Shown piece after piece: positions 1 through 9,333 of a DNA stretch of 18,355 bases. Under the pieces are notes generated by a model. It made no database searches. It was given only the letters and a program-made list of their open reading frames with translations, and was not told the origin of the DNA. A program made the translations under genes and the position numbers. This stretch comes from Roseburia sp. (GTDB lineage: Bacteria; Bacillota_A; Clostridia; Lachnospirales; Lachnospiraceae). The stretch is from NCBI GenBank assembly GCA_019411365.1, contig DXQT01000046.1, positions 1 through 18,355 on the forward strand, given 5' to 3'. The stretch's first letter is position 1. Every line of letters starts with the position of its first letter.

Positions 1-21
1 GATATTAAAAGAAAGGAAATA

Positions 22-49
22 TGTGATAATTAACTTCCTAATTATCATA
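22..49 (+). promoter_or_regulatory. AT-rich perfect hairpin just upstream of the first gene
   Basis: Bases 24-32 and 39-47 are perfect reverse complements (9 bp, loop ACTTCC), extended by a T-A and a G-T pair to 22-49. It sits directly 5' of the AAGGA ribosome-binding site (51-55) of the gene starting at 61. It lacks the GC-rich stem and T-run of an intrinsic terminator, so an operator or 5'-UTR hairpin is more likely. Function is unknown. Confidence 0.4.
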
Positions 50-60
50 CAAGGACAGCT

Positions 61-2415
61 ATGAAAAGTTATGCAAAAAAAATCATGACAAGACTGGCAG
101 CAGGGGCGATGGCGCTCCTGCTTGCTGTCGGTACGGCTGCAACAGATATGTCTGTGTATGCAGCAGAAACGAAAACACAGGAAGGCACGACGGAAAAGAA
201 AAAGATCACAGGATTTGCAGATCTTTCGGACAACCCGAAAGAGATTCGTATGACAGGTAAAATCAGCCTGAACCGCCTGCTTGCCAAGATGCCGCAGAGC
301 ATTGATGTTTATCTGGATGGCGGCAAAGAGACAACGAGTATTCCGGTAACCTGGAGCTGTGTCGGAGACTATGACACGACGAATTATTTTGTCTATGAAT
401 TTGACCCGAAATGGGATACCGATCAGTATTCACTTGGAGCAGGACAAAAGGACAAAATTCCATACATCAATGTGGTGATCTCAGGGACAAGTCTCTATAA
501 AGGTGCAGCCATTTCTCAGGATGAGAAAAAATCCAACGAAAAAAAAGTATATAAATTTGCGAAAAGAAAGCTCAAATTAAATACAGCAGCGGCCTGTGGT
601 GTGCTTGCCAATATTGAGAGTGAATCTTCTTTTAACCCAACCATAAGCGTCATTGATACCAACGGCAAGATCAGTTATGGTATCTGTCAGTGGAATGCTT
701 CGAGATTTGATGACCTGAGAAACTACTGCAGCAGCAATGGTTATGATTATACTTCCATCGACGGGCAGCTTAAGTTTTTAAAATACGAACTGGAACATTC
801 CGAGAAATATGCATTTTCCAAAGTGAAAAATGTCGAAAACACTGCAGACGGAGCCTATACAGCCGGGTATAACTGGGCAAAATATTTTGAGCGCTGTAAC
901 AGTGTATATTTTGAAGGACGTGCGAAACGCGCAAGAGATGTCTACTGGGCAAAATATAACGGTGACAGTCCGGATGATCCGGATAACCCGGATAACCCGG
1001 ACGATCCGGTAACAAAGAAATATACCATCAAATATGTACTCTATGATGGGGAAAATAGCGATGCCAATCCATCGTCTTATAAGATCACAACAGAAACGAT
1101 CACATTGAAAAAAGCAAAGAAAAAAGGTTATACATTTGAAGGATGGTATAAGGAGAGCAGCTTTAAAAACAGGATCACAACGATCCCGAAAGGATCAAAA
1201 GGCAACCTTACCATTTATGCAAAATGGAAAGCAAATAAATATACCGTTCGCTTTCATGGAAACAAGGCAACCAGCGGCAGTATGCAGGAGATGAAAAATC
1301 TCGAATATGATATGGATTATACCCTTAGAAAAAATAAATTTAAACGCAAGGGATATAAATTTGTCCGCTGGAACACAAAGGCAGATGGAAGTGGAAAGAA
1401 ATACGGCAACAAGGAAGAAATCGAGAACCTTTCTGCAAAAAACGGTGCAGTTGTTGATCTGTATGCACAGTGGTCAAGGGATACTTACAAGATCACTTAC
1501 AAAACGAACGGCGGAGAACTTGCGGATGGTACTGCAAAGAAATACAACGTAGATACCAGAACGTTCAAATTAAAAACACCGGTCAGATATGGCTATACAT
1601 TTAAAGGCTGGTATAAAGACAAAAAATGCACCAGACGTGTCACACAGGTCAAAAAAGGTACAATTGGAAATCTGACCTTTTATGCAAAGTGGCAGATCAA
1701 TAAATATAAAATCAAATACGATGGAAACGGCGCAACCAGAGGTTCCATGAAAGGTGTCTCTGTCTGCCAATATGGCAAGACCTATACGCTTACAAAAAAT
1801 AAATTCAAGCGCACGGGTTATGTGTTTGAGGGCTGGAATACAAAGAAAAACGGCAAAGGTGATTTTTATGAAGACGGAGAGGATATCCGTAATATCACAG
1901 CGAAAAACGGTAAGACAGTCACACTGTATGCGCAGTGGAGCAAAAAGCAGTACACGATAAAATATGTACTTGACGGAGGAACCATTTCGTCTGAAAATCC
2001 GACCGGCTACTATTACGACACACCTACGATCCAGCTTGCAGCAGCTGCCAAAGAAGGATATACCTTTAAAGGATGGTATACGGATTCTGCATTTAAAAAC
2101 AAGATCACGAAGATCAAAAAGGGAACCCGTAAAAATTACAAACTGTATGCAAAATGGAAGATCAATACTTACAATATCGTGTTTGACGGAAATGGAGCAA
2201 CCAGTGGTTCGATGAAATCGATCAGTTCCTGCAAATACAATACAAGCTATAAACTCTCTGCAAACACATTCCAGAGAAATGGATATAAGTTTATCGGATG
2301 GAGTACCAAAGCGGATGGCAGCGATACTTTTTATGGAGATGGTGCAATAGTATCAAATCTTTCCCTTACAAATGGAGCAACAGTAAAACTATATGCACAG
2401 TGGGAAGCTTTGTAG
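61..2415 (+). CDS. Secreted phage-tail-lysozyme-like protein with six InlB B-repeats
   Basis: 784 aa. Residues 1-35 are a Sec signal peptide (KK, hydrophobic core, probable cut near VYA/AET). Residues about 45-150 look like a beta-rich domain I cannot name. Residues about 160-300 resemble the phage-tail lysozyme fold; the IESESSFNP segment places the likely catalytic Glu at 188, followed by YGICQW. This predicts peptidoglycan cleavage outside the cell. An acidic Asp/Pro/Asn linker (about 303-315) leads to six InlB/Listeria-Bacteroides repeats starting at residues 321, 394, 476, 549, 631 and 704, each ending YAKW or YAQW. Two repeat types alternate as A-B three times with an exact 155-residue period. 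There is no LPXTG or other C-terminal anchor, so it is probably released or held non-covalently. AAGGA at 51-55 supports the start. The exact lysozyme family is less certain than the repeats. Confidence 0.85.
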   Translation: MKSYAKKIMTRLAAGAMALLLAVGTAATDMSVYAAETKTQEGTTEKKKITGFADLSDNPKEIRMTGKISLNRLLAKMPQSIDVYLDGGKETTSIPVTWSCVGDYDTTNYFVYEFDPKWDTDQYSLGAGQKDKIPYINVVISGTSLYKGAAISQDEKKSNEKKVYKFAKRKLKLNTAAACGVLANIESESSFNPTISVIDTNGKISYGICQWNASRFDDLRNYCSSNGYDYTSIDGQLKFLKYELEHSEKYAFSKVKNVENTADGAYTAGYNWAKYFERCNSVYFEGRAKRARDVYWAKYNGDSPDDPDNPDNPDDPVTKKYTIKYVLYDGENSDANPSSYKITTETITLKKAKKKGYTFEGWYKESSFKNRITTIPKGSKGNLTIYAKWKANKYTVRFHGNKATSGSMQEMKNLEYDMDYTLRKNKFKRKGYKFVRWNTKADGSGKKYGNKEEIENLSAKNGAVVDLYAQWSRDTYKITYKTNGGELADGTAKKYNVDTRTFKLKTPVRYGYTFKGWYKDKKCTRRVTQVKKGTIGNLTFYAKWQINKYKIKYDGNGATRGSMKGVSVCQYGKTYTLTKNKFKRTGYVFEGWNTKKNGKGDFYEDGEDIRNITAKNGKTVTLYAQWSKKQYTIKYVLDGGTISSENPTGYYYDTPTIQLAAAAKEGYTFKGWYTDSAFKNKITKIKKGTRKNYKLYAKWKINTYNIVFDGNGATSGSMKSISSCKYNTSYKLSANTFQRNGYKFIGWSTKADGSDTFYGDGAIVSNLSLTNGATVKLYAQWEAL
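1021..2403 (+). repeat. Three tandem A-B InlB-repeat units, 465-bp period
   Basis: Within the first gene, A-type repeats begin at nt 1021, 1486 and 1951 and B-type repeats at 1240, 1705 and 2170. Both series are spaced exactly 465 nt. A units carry a GYTFxGWY core and end YAKW. B units carry a GYxFxxW core, an NGA-rich start and end YAQW. This is duplication of a two-repeat module rather than of single repeats. Confidence 0.85.
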
Positions 2416-2425
2416 GATGACAAAA

Positions 2426-3424
2426 ATGAAATTTTATTTAGCACCGATGGAGGGACTTACCGGTTTTGTGTTCCGAAATGCATATCAGAAACATTTTGGA
2501 AATATAGATACCTATTTTACACCATTCATCAATAATAAAAAGATGAATTATAAAGAGATCAAAGACATTCTGCCGGAACATAATGAAGGGATGCATGTGG
2601 TTCCACAGATTCTGACGAATCGTGCAGAAGATTTTCTGGCAATCGCAAAAGAGTTAGGAAACTATGGTTACGAGAGCGTCAATTTAAATCTTGGGTGCCC
2701 GTCCGGGACGGTCGTGGCAAAGCACCGCGGCGCAGGATTTCTTGCGGTGCCGGAGAAACTGGATCATTTTTTAGAAGAGATCTTTGCGGAATGTCCGCTC
2801 CGGATCTCCGTCAAAACACGTGTCGGTGTCAATGATGCCGGGGAGTGGGAGCATCTTCTTTCCATCTATGAAAAATATCCGATGGAGGAACTGATCATTC
2901 ATCCGCGTGTACAGAAGGACTTTTATAACAATACTCCGGATATGGAAGCGTTTTTATATGCGGTAGAAAACAGCAGACATACGCTATGTTACAACGGTGA
3001 CATCTGCTCCGTGGAGGATTACCGGACATGGAGACAGCAGATGGAAGAAACAAGGAAATGTGCTTTTATGCAGGAATCCGGGCAGCAGACGGATCCGGAG
3101 GACACTGGCAGCCTGGTGTCCCATCTCATGCTTGGAAGAGGAGTTTTAAAAAATCCGGGTCTGATCGGAGAACTCACAGGACATGCACCAATTACAAAAG
3201 ATCAGCTTCACGCGTTTCATGATGATGTATTAAAAGGCTATCTGGATGTGATGTCCGGGGAGCGCAACACGCTGTTTCGTATGAAAGAGCTGTGGTTTTA
3301 TTTTGCAAAATATTTTACAGAACCCGAAAAATATGTAAAGCAGATCAAAAAGACGCAGCATGTGGCGGAGTACCGTGTGATTGTTGATAATCTGTTCCGC
3401 GAGCAGGAATGGGAACAAAAATAA
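2426..3424 (+). CDS. dus: tRNA-dihydrouridine synthase (Dus family)
   Basis: FMN enzyme that reduces uridine to dihydrouridine in tRNA D-loops, in the cytoplasm. From the chosen start it is 332 aa. APMEGLTG at the N-terminus is the FMN-binding strand. NLGCPSG carries the conserved catalytic Cys (about residue 91), followed by the conserved HRGAGFL and by SVKTRVG in the barrel. The subgroup and tRNA position are not assignable by eye. An in-frame ATG at 2393 lies inside the previous gene, and one at 2417 overlaps the AGGA (2414-2417). The ATG at 2426 has that AGGA 8 nt upstream, so I prefer it, with 2417 as the alternative. The gene begins within 10 nt of the lysozyme-like stop and is probably co-transcribed, though the functions are unrelated. 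No clear terminator follows. Confidence 0.9.
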   Translation: MKFYLAPMEGLTGFVFRNAYQKHFGNIDTYFTPFINNKKMNYKEIKDILPEHNEGMHVVPQILTNRAEDFLAIAKELGNYGYESVNLNLGCPSGTVVAKHRGAGFLAVPEKLDHFLEEIFAECPLRISVKTRVGVNDAGEWEHLLSIYEKYPMEELIIHPRVQKDFYNNTPDMEAFLYAVENSRHTLCYNGDICSVEDYRTWRQQMEETRKCAFMQESGQQTDPEDTGSLVSHLMLGRGVLKNPGLIGELTGHAPITKDQLHAFHDDVLKGYLDVMSGERNTLFRMKELWFYFAKYFTEPEKYVKQIKKTQHVAEYRVIVDNLFREQEWEQK

Positions 3425-3460
3425 AAAGTAAAATATTTTATGAAAAAGTAAAATAAATAA

Positions 3461-3489
3461 TTGTAAAATAAAAATGATTTTGCTATTGT
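3461..3489 (+). promoter_or_regulatory. Promoter of the arabinanase gene
   Basis: TTGTAA (3461-3466), a 17-nt spacer, and TATTGT (3484-3489) with an extended -10 TG at 3481-3482. The start of transcription would be near 3496. GGAGGAG (3513-3519) then sits 4 nt before the ATG at 3524. The upstream DNA is very A-rich and holds three GTAAAATA copies (3428, 3448, 3463). Confidence 0.6.
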
Positions 3490-3523
3490 AGAGTTAGATA
3501 TCATACAGAAATGGAGGAGCCGT

Positions 3524-5164
3524 ATGAGAAAACAAAGCAAAATCATTTTTTATGCAGGAATTGTATTGGGGGTTGCTGCAGTGCTTACGGGGGTGGCACT
3601 GTCGGGGGGAGAGAAGATCCCGAAGGATTTTACAGTGAGTTATGATGGAATCAAAACGGCGGATATTACGGCGGGCGTCAGTGTACATGATCCATCCGTG
3701 CTAGAGGCGGACGGTACCTATTACATTTTCGGATCACATATGTCAGCGGCATCGTCTGAAGATCTGCGGAACTGGACATCGATCGGTGACGGATATACAT
3801 CGTCGAATCCGATCTTTGATGATCTGCTTGGAACAGAGCATGTATTTGATTATACGGGAAGCAGAGACTCTGTGATACCGACTGACGATGGGACTTATCA
3901 TGTTTGGGCGCCGGACGTGGTTTACAACAGGGCACAGGACTTATATTACATGTATTTTTGTACGTCTTCGACCTGGAATGCATCGAATCTGTGTTATGTG
4001 GTTTCAGATAAACCGGAAGGACCGTATACATGGAAGGGAGCGCTCATCTATTCCGGATTTACAAAAGATACGATCGAGGCGACCGATGTGCTCGATTATG
4101 TGGACATCGACTATGCAAAAAAGAACTACATCATGGCGGGAAATAAATATAACTATGAGAAATATCCAAATGCGATCGATCCGACCGTTTTTTATGATGC
4201 GGACGGAAAAATGTGGATGGTCTACGGTTCATGGTCGGGTGGGATTTTTCTGTTAGAGATCGATGAGAAAACAGGCCTGGTCATCCACCCCAAAGAAGAT
4301 GAAAAAAACGGTGTGGATCCGTATTTTGGCAAACGTCTGCTTGGCGGCGGACACAAATCGATCGAGGGACCTTACATTCTCTATGATGAGGAAAGCGGAT
4401 ATTATTATCTGTTTGTTTCCTATGGTTCCCTGACGAGAGAGGGCGGCTATCAGATGCGTGTGTTCCGCTCAAAAACGGTGGATGGAGAGTATGTCGATAT
4501 GAATGGGGCATATCCGGGGATGTGGGATGACAATGCAGTTTATGGCTTAAAACTTTCCGGCAATTATTATCTGCCGGGTCTTAATAAGGCATATATGGCG
4601 ACCGGGCACAATTCAGCTTTTGTGGATGAAGATGGAAAGAAATATATTGTATACCACACGCGCTTTGACAACGGACAGGAATATCACGAGCCGCGTGTAC
4701 ACCAGTATTTTCTGAATCAGGATGGATGGCCGTGTATGCTTCCGTATGCGACGGACGGTGAGACGATCGCAGAGAGCGGTTATGGCATTTCGGAAGTGGC
4801 AGGAACTTATTATGTGATCAACCAGGGAACTGCGATCAGTGCCAGGATTGCACAGCCGGTAAAACTGGTACTGATGGAGAATGGAAAAGTGTACGGCGAA
4901 AACTTAGAAGGCATCTGGAGTATGGAGCAGGGCACCTGTTATATGACGATCACATACGGGGAAAAAGAATATAACGGTGTATTCTGTCAGATGAAAGATG
5001 AAGCAGGCACGGATGTTATGACATTTTCTGCGGCAGGAGCAGATGAGAGTGTCTGGGGCGTTAAATATTTTGAGAAAAATGAAAGCAAAGACGTGAGAAA
5101 CGGCAGACGGAGCATAAAATACTTGCAAAGAACTCTTTCCCATGGTAATGTGGTACGTATCTAA
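3524..5164 (+). CDS. GH43 endo-1,5-alpha-L-arabinanase, exported
   Basis: 546 aa. Residues 5-27 form one hydrophobic segment after MRKQSK, a signal peptide or N-terminal anchor without a lipobox Cys, so the enzyme acts outside the membrane. The five-bladed propeller shows the GH43 triad: Asp56 (VHDPSV, base), Asp219 (NAIDPTVF, pKa modulator) and Glu281 (IEGPY, acid). TGHNSAF gives His362, the metal-site His of arabinanases. Residues about 415-515 form a second beta domain like that of the two-domain Abn2-type arabinanases. About 27 basic residues (from ESKDVRN) extend past the expected end. It should cut the backbone of pectic arabinan to oligomers. The AGCS gene follows after 25 nt. Other GH43 activities are possible, but the two-domain layout favours arabinanase. 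Confidence 0.88.
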   Translation: MRKQSKIIFYAGIVLGVAAVLTGVALSGGEKIPKDFTVSYDGIKTADITAGVSVHDPSVLEADGTYYIFGSHMSAASSEDLRNWTSIGDGYTSSNPIFDDLLGTEHVFDYTGSRDSVIPTDDGTYHVWAPDVVYNRAQDLYYMYFCTSSTWNASNLCYVVSDKPEGPYTWKGALIYSGFTKDTIEATDVLDYVDIDYAKKNYIMAGNKYNYEKYPNAIDPTVFYDADGKMWMVYGSWSGGIFLLEIDEKTGLVIHPKEDEKNGVDPYFGKRLLGGGHKSIEGPYILYDEESGYYYLFVSYGSLTREGGYQMRVFRSKTVDGEYVDMNGAYPGMWDDNAVYGLKLSGNYYLPGLNKAYMATGHNSAFVDEDGKKYIVYHTRFDNGQEYHEPRVHQYFLNQDGWPCMLPYATDGETIAESGYGISEVAGTYYVINQGTAISARIAQPVKLVLMENGKVYGENLEGIWSMEQGTCYMTITYGEKEYNGVFCQMKDEAGTDVMTFSAAGADESVWGVKYFEKNESKDVRNGRRSIKYLQRTLSHGNVVRI

Positions 5165-5189
5165 AGTTTTGGGAAAGGAACGGGTACAA

Positions 5190-6575
5190 ATGTTAAAAGC
5201 GATTGATGATTTCGTCTGGGGAGTTCCACTGATCGTGTTGATCTTAGCGGTTGGTATCTTTCTTACGATCCGGCTGCGTGGACTTCAGATCACGAAACTG
5301 CCACTTGCCATAAAACATATGGTGGCAAATGAAAAAAACGGAGAACACGGGGAAGTTTCAAGTTTCGGTGCACTCTGCACAGCATTGTCTGCAACGATCG
5401 GAACAGGTAACATTGTCGGCGTGGCAACCGCGCTTGTCGCCGGAGGACCGGGTGCACTGTTCTGGATGTGGATCGCAGCACTGCTTGGAACGGCGACGAA
5501 ATATTCCGAGTGTCTGCTTGCAATTAAATACCGTGTTGTGGCAAAGGACGGTCATATCGTCGGAGGACCGTTTTATTACATCGAAAACGGAATGGGTGAA
5601 AAATGGAAATGGCTCGCAAAAATTTTTGCATTTTTCGGTGTCGGAGTAGGTTTACTTGGAATCGGAACTTTTACGCAGATCAACGGGATCACAAGTGCCG
5701 TGAACAATTTCTTTGATCCGCAGAATACATGGACGGTGGAACTGTTTGGCAGAACCTATTCCTGGACGGTTGTGATCGCAGGTATTATTCTGACACTGTG
5801 TGTGGCACTGGTTATCATTGGCGGTATTAAGCGTATTTCCACAGTAGCACAGGTTGTGGTACCTTTTATGGCACTGCTTTATGTCGTTGTGGTACTGATC
5901 ATTCTTTTTACGCATCTTAGCGCAATTCCGGGAGCAATCGTAGAGATCGTGCAGAGTGCATTTGGACTTCGTGCGGCTGCAGGTGGAACCCTTGGATCGA
6001 TCCTGATCGCCATGCAGATGGGAATTGCCCGCGGAATCTTTTCGAATGAGGCAGGACTTGGCAGTGCGCCGATCGCAGCGGCAGCGGCAAAGACAAATGA
6101 GCCGGTGACACAGGGACTTGTATCCATGCTGGGAACGATCATTGACACGGTGATCATCTGTACGATGACCGGACTTTCCATCGTGATCACAGGAGCCTGG
6201 GATATGGGATTAGAAGGTGTCTCTGTAACCACGAAAGCATTTCAGATAGGACTGCCATTCCCGGAGCAGGTGGCATCTTTTGTGTTAATGTTATGTCTTG
6301 TATTCTTCGCATTTACGACGATCCTTGGATGGAATTATTACAGTGAAAAATGTCTGGAATATCTGGTTGGGGACAAAAAGACTGTTTTAAAGGGATATCG
6401 CTGGCTGTATATCCTTGCAGTGTTTATAGGACCATTTATGACGGTATCTGCTGTATGGACGATCGCGGATATCTTTAACGGGCTGATGGCATTGCCGAAC
6501 CTTGTTGCACTCGTTGCTTTGAGTGGGGTGGTAGTTGCAGAGACGAAGAAATACTTTGAAAAACAGAAATATTAG
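5190..6575 (+). CDS. AGCS family sodium:alanine/amino-acid symporter
   Basis: 461 aa multi-pass membrane protein with about 10-11 hydrophobic spans. Family signatures are clear: ALSATIGTGNIVGVATA followed by GGPGALFWMW, GGPFYYIENG, and FSNEAGLGSAPIAAAAA near the middle. Known members import alanine, glycine or related amino acids with Na+. The open frame extends upstream to 5142 inside the arabinanase gene, but AAAGGA at 5173-5178 serves the ATG at 5190 and the MLKAIDDFVWG start fits the family. It is probably co-transcribed with the arabinanase and followed by a strong terminator. An amino-acid carrier between arabinan genes is unexpected, because AGCS proteins are not known sugar carriers. 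Confidence 0.92.
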   Translation: MLKAIDDFVWGVPLIVLILAVGIFLTIRLRGLQITKLPLAIKHMVANEKNGEHGEVSSFGALCTALSATIGTGNIVGVATALVAGGPGALFWMWIAALLGTATKYSECLLAIKYRVVAKDGHIVGGPFYYIENGMGEKWKWLAKIFAFFGVGVGLLGIGTFTQINGITSAVNNFFDPQNTWTVELFGRTYSWTVVIAGIILTLCVALVIIGGIKRISTVAQVVVPFMALLYVVVVLIILFTHLSAIPGAIVEIVQSAFGLRAAAGGTLGSILIAMQMGIARGIFSNEAGLGSAPIAAAAAKTNEPVTQGLVSMLGTIIDTVIICTMTGLSIVITGAWDMGLEGVSVTTKAFQIGLPFPEQVASFVLMLCLVFFAFTTILGWNYYSEKCLEYLVGDKKTVLKGYRWLYILAVFIGPFMTVSAVWTIADIFNGLMALPNLVALVALSGVVVAETKKYFEKQKY

Positions 6576-6584
6576 TGAGAAATA

Positions 6585-6621
6585 AAAAATGGCGGAGGCA
6601 GAGTGCTTCCGCTGTTTTTTT
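6585..6621 (+). terminator. Intrinsic terminator after the symporter gene
   Basis: GCGGAGGCA (6592-6600), loop GAG, TGCTTCCGC (6604-6612), with one G-T wobble, then TG and seven T (6615-6621). It separates the arabinanase-symporter unit from the following GH43-GH51 unit. Confidence 0.9.
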
Positions 6622-6645
6622 GCCTGGTGATGTAGTCTGCGTTTT

Positions 6646-6711
6646 TTGATTTTAGAAAAGTATATAATATTTTAGAATAATCTATACAAAACAAAAAATA
6701 AGGAGTATACT
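6646..6711 (+). promoter_or_regulatory. Probable promoter/operator region of the GH43-GH51 unit
   Basis: The best spaced pair is TATACA (6683-6688), 17 nt, TATACT (6706-6711). A better -10, TATAAT (6663-6668), lacks a good -35 (TTGATT at 6646 is only 11 nt away). A 26-bp imperfect palindrome, 9 of 11 positions paired across a TTAG centre (6661-6686), overlaps the area and could be an operator. Which -10 is used cannot be decided by eye. Confidence 0.4.
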
Positions 6712-6759
6712 GTCATAAGAAAGAAACAGTGCGAATGTCATCAGAGGGGAGGATACTGC

Positions 6760-7722
6760 ATGTCAGATGAAAAATCTTTAAAGTACAATGAACCGTGGAT
6801 TTTACAGCGTGCGGATCCATATGTTTACCGTCATACGGACGGCTCGTATTATTTTACGGCGTCGGTACCGGCGTATGACGGGATCGTATTGAGACGTGCC
6901 GGAACACTGGCGGAACTTTCCGGGGCAGAGGAAGTCATGGTCTGGAAGAAACATGAGTCCGGTCCGATGAGTTATCATATCTGGGCACCGGAGATTCACT
7001 ATTTGTTTGGAAAATGGTATATTTATTTTGCGGGAGGCGAGGCGGAAGATATCTGGAAGATCCGTCCATATGTGTTAGAGTGCAGCGGGGACGATCCGCT
7101 GACGGATGAGTGGGTGGAACTTGGAAAGATGAAACGCGCAGCGGAGGATGAGTTTTCTTTTGAGGCATTTTCGCTGGATGCGACCGTCTTTGAAAATAAA
7201 GGTGAATATTATTATGTCTGGGCAGAAAAGGTCGGAGTCGGCAAAATGATTTCAAATCTCTACATTGCAAAGATGGAATCCGGCAATCAGTTAAAAACGG
7301 TGCAGGTACTTTTGACTACGCCGGATTACGACTGGGAGCGGAAAGGGTTCTGGGTCAACGAGGGACCTGCCGTGATCCATCATGACGGAAAAATGTTCTT
7401 AACATACTCGGCGAGCGAGACGGGTGTGGATTACTGTGTGGGAATGTTATCCATCGATGAGGATGCGGACATTTTAGATCCGCGTTTGTGGAAAAAAGAG
7501 CGTTACCCGGTATTAAAAACCTGTGAAAAACTGGGCATTTACGGACCGGGACACAACTCGTTTACCGTGGATGAAGATGGAAATGACGTCATGGTCTACC
7601 ACGCGCGGACGGAGGCAGAAATTAACGGAGATCCGTTGTACAATCCGAACCGTCATGCGATGCTTATGAAGGTAAAATGGGATGAAGCCGGAAGACCGGT
7701 ATTTTCCTATGAAAATAAATAA
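6760..7722 (+). CDS. GH43 alpha-L-arabinofuranosidase-like enzyme, cytoplasmic
   Basis: 320 aa with no signal peptide, so it acts inside the cell on imported oligomers. GH43 triad: Asp19 (RADPYVY), Asp140 (LDATVFE) and Glu201 (VNEGPAV). YGPGHNSF near residue 270 is the usual metal-site region and WAPEIH marks blade two. The short single-domain form and the motif spellings resemble exo-1,5-alpha-L-arabinofuranosidases. The subfamily is my impression and needs a tree; xylosidase or mixed activity is possible. AGGGGAGGA (6745-6753) lies 6 nt before the ATG, a very strong site. The stop is 16 nt before the GH51 ATG, so the two are co-transcribed and probably act in sequence on arabino-oligosaccharides. 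Confidence 0.88.
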   Translation: MSDEKSLKYNEPWILQRADPYVYRHTDGSYYFTASVPAYDGIVLRRAGTLAELSGAEEVMVWKKHESGPMSYHIWAPEIHYLFGKWYIYFAGGEAEDIWKIRPYVLECSGDDPLTDEWVELGKMKRAAEDEFSFEAFSLDATVFENKGEYYYVWAEKVGVGKMISNLYIAKMESGNQLKTVQVLLTTPDYDWERKGFWVNEGPAVIHHDGKMFLTYSASETGVDYCVGMLSIDEDADILDPRLWKKERYPVLKTCEKLGIYGPGHNSFTVDEDGNDVMVYHARTEAEINGDPLYNPNRHAMLMKVKWDEAGRPVFSYENK

Positions 7723-7738
7723 AAAAGGAGAGAAAACA

Positions 7739-9244
7739 ATGGCAAAACTGATCATCAATGAGGAAAACAAAAAGAGTCATATTGAGCCGGAAATCTATGG
7801 ACATTTTTCGGAGCATCTGGGGAGATGTATTTATGAGGGAATTTACGTCGGCGAAAAATCGGAGATTCCGAATGTAAACGGCATGCGCACCGATGTTGTG
7901 GACGCATTAAAGGAATTAAAAGTTCCGGTACTGCGCTGGCCGGGTGGCTGCTTTGCGGACGAATATCACTGGATGGACGGAATCGGACCGAAGGAAAAGC
8001 GTAAAAAAATGATCAACACACACTGGGGTGGTGTTGTGGAAGATAACAGTTTCGGAACACATGAATATATGGAACTGTGCCGTCAGATCGGCTGTAAGAC
8101 TTACGTTAACGGCAATCTTGGAAGCGGAACTGTCCGTGAGATGTCAGAGTGGGTGGAGTACATGACCTTTGAGGGCGTCTCCCCGATGGCAGATTTGAGA
8201 AAAGAAAACGGACATGAGGCGCCATGGAAAGTGGACTATTTTGGTGTCGGCAATGAAAACTGGGGATGCGGCGGAAATATGACGCCGGAATATTATGCAA
8301 ATGAGTACCGCAGATACCAGACCTATGTGCGCAATTATCACCCGGACCGTCCGATCAAAAAGATCTGCTGTGGTGCAAATGTTGCAGACTATTACTGGAC
8401 AAAAGGAGTGTTAAATACGGCATTTGACCATGCTGAGCAGTGGCACGGATTTATGGATGGTCTATCACTTCATTACTATGTACATCCGGAGGGCTGGGAG
8501 ATCAAAGGAAGTTCTACAGACTTTGACGCAGATGTCTGGTACAAGACATTATCAAAGGCACTTTATATGGAGACATTGATCGAACGCCACGGTGCGATTA
8601 TGGATGAGTACGATCCGGATAAAAAAGTCGGTATGATCGTGGACGAGTGGGGCACCTGGTATACCTGCGAGCCGGGCACCAATCCGGGATTTTTGTATCA
8701 GCAGAATACGGTGCGTGATGCACTTGTTGCAGGTATCACCTTAAATATTTTTAACAAGCACAGTGACCGTGTCAAAATGGCTGCGTTAGCACAGATGGTA
8801 AATGTTTTACAGTCTGTACTTCTGACAGAGGGCGGCCAGATGATAAAGACACCGACCTACCATGTCATGCATATGTACCGCCACCATCAGGGCGCAGACC
8901 TGTTAGAGAGCACTTTGACCGGGGCAGGTGAGATCGGACCGGATGAGTGGAAAGTACCGAAGATCACAGAGTCCGTATCCATGGATAAAGACGGTGTGAT
9001 CACCGTCACCATGAACAACCTCTCTGTGGAGGCATCGGAAAAGGTGGAGATCCAGCTTGCAAACCGTGGCTATCATGTGACTGAGGCAAAGATCGTAACC
9101 GATTCCGATATGCATGCACATAACACATTTGAGGCACCGGATACCGTGACAGAAAAAGATTTTACTGCCTATGAGGAGACGGAAAACGGCGTGAATGTCA
9201 CAATGCCGGCAAACAGTGTGATCGAGCTGCGTCTTGCAAAATAA
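7739..9244 (+). CDS. abfA: GH51 intracellular alpha-L-arabinofuranosidase
   Basis: 501 aa, the usual length of bacterial GH51 enzymes, and no signal peptide. It removes terminal arabinofuranosyl units from arabinan or arabinoxylan oligomers. [13 protein letters not shown] near the N-terminus, [13 protein letters not shown], and the catalytic pair Glu173 (VGNENWG, acid/base) and Glu303 (VDEWGTWY, nucleophile) are all present. LHYYVHP lies between them and a C-terminal beta domain follows. The frame stays open to 7682 inside the upstream GH43 gene, but AAGGAG at 7725-7730 is 8 nt before the ATG at 7739, and [21 protein letters not shown] is the normal family start. It is second in the GH43-GH51 unit. 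The next gene is 89 nt downstream with no terminator between. Confidence 0.95.
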   Translation: MAKLIINEENKKSHIEPEIYGHFSEHLGRCIYEGIYVGEKSEIPNVNGMRTDVVDALKELKVPVLRWPGGCFADEYHWMDGIGPKEKRKKMINTHWGGVVEDNSFGTHEYMELCRQIGCKTYVNGNLGSGTVREMSEWVEYMTFEGVSPMADLRKENGHEAPWKVDYFGVGNENWGCGGNMTPEYYANEYRRYQTYVRNYHPDRPIKKICCGANVADYYWTKGVLNTAFDHAEQWHGFMDGLSLHYYVHPEGWEIKGSSTDFDADVWYKTLSKALYMETLIERHGAIMDEYDPDKKVGMIVDEWGTWYTCEPGTNPGFLYQQNTVRDALVAGITLNIFNKHSDRVKMAALAQMVNVLQSVLLTEGGQMIKTPTYHVMHMYRHHQGADLLESTLTGAGEIGPDEWKVPKITESVSMDKDGVITVTMNNLSVEASEKVEIQLANRGYHVTEAKIVTDSDMHAHNTFEAPDTVTEKDFTAYEETENGVNVTMPANSVIELRLAK

Positions 9245-9333
9245 GAAAAAAACTGTCAGCAATGGCGGGAAAATTAGCTGCTGGTCATACTGGAAATATG
9301 AACAGTAACGAAAATTACAGGCGGAGATGACAT

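Noticed and set aside
2360..2415. LPXTG or choline-binding anchor at the end of the InlB-repeat protein
   Set aside because: The protein ends YAQWEAL right after the last repeat, with no sorting signal or hydrophobic tail.
3678..4031. 117-codon minus-strand frame inside the arabinanase gene
   Set aside because: Antisense shadow of a gene with intact GH43 motifs.
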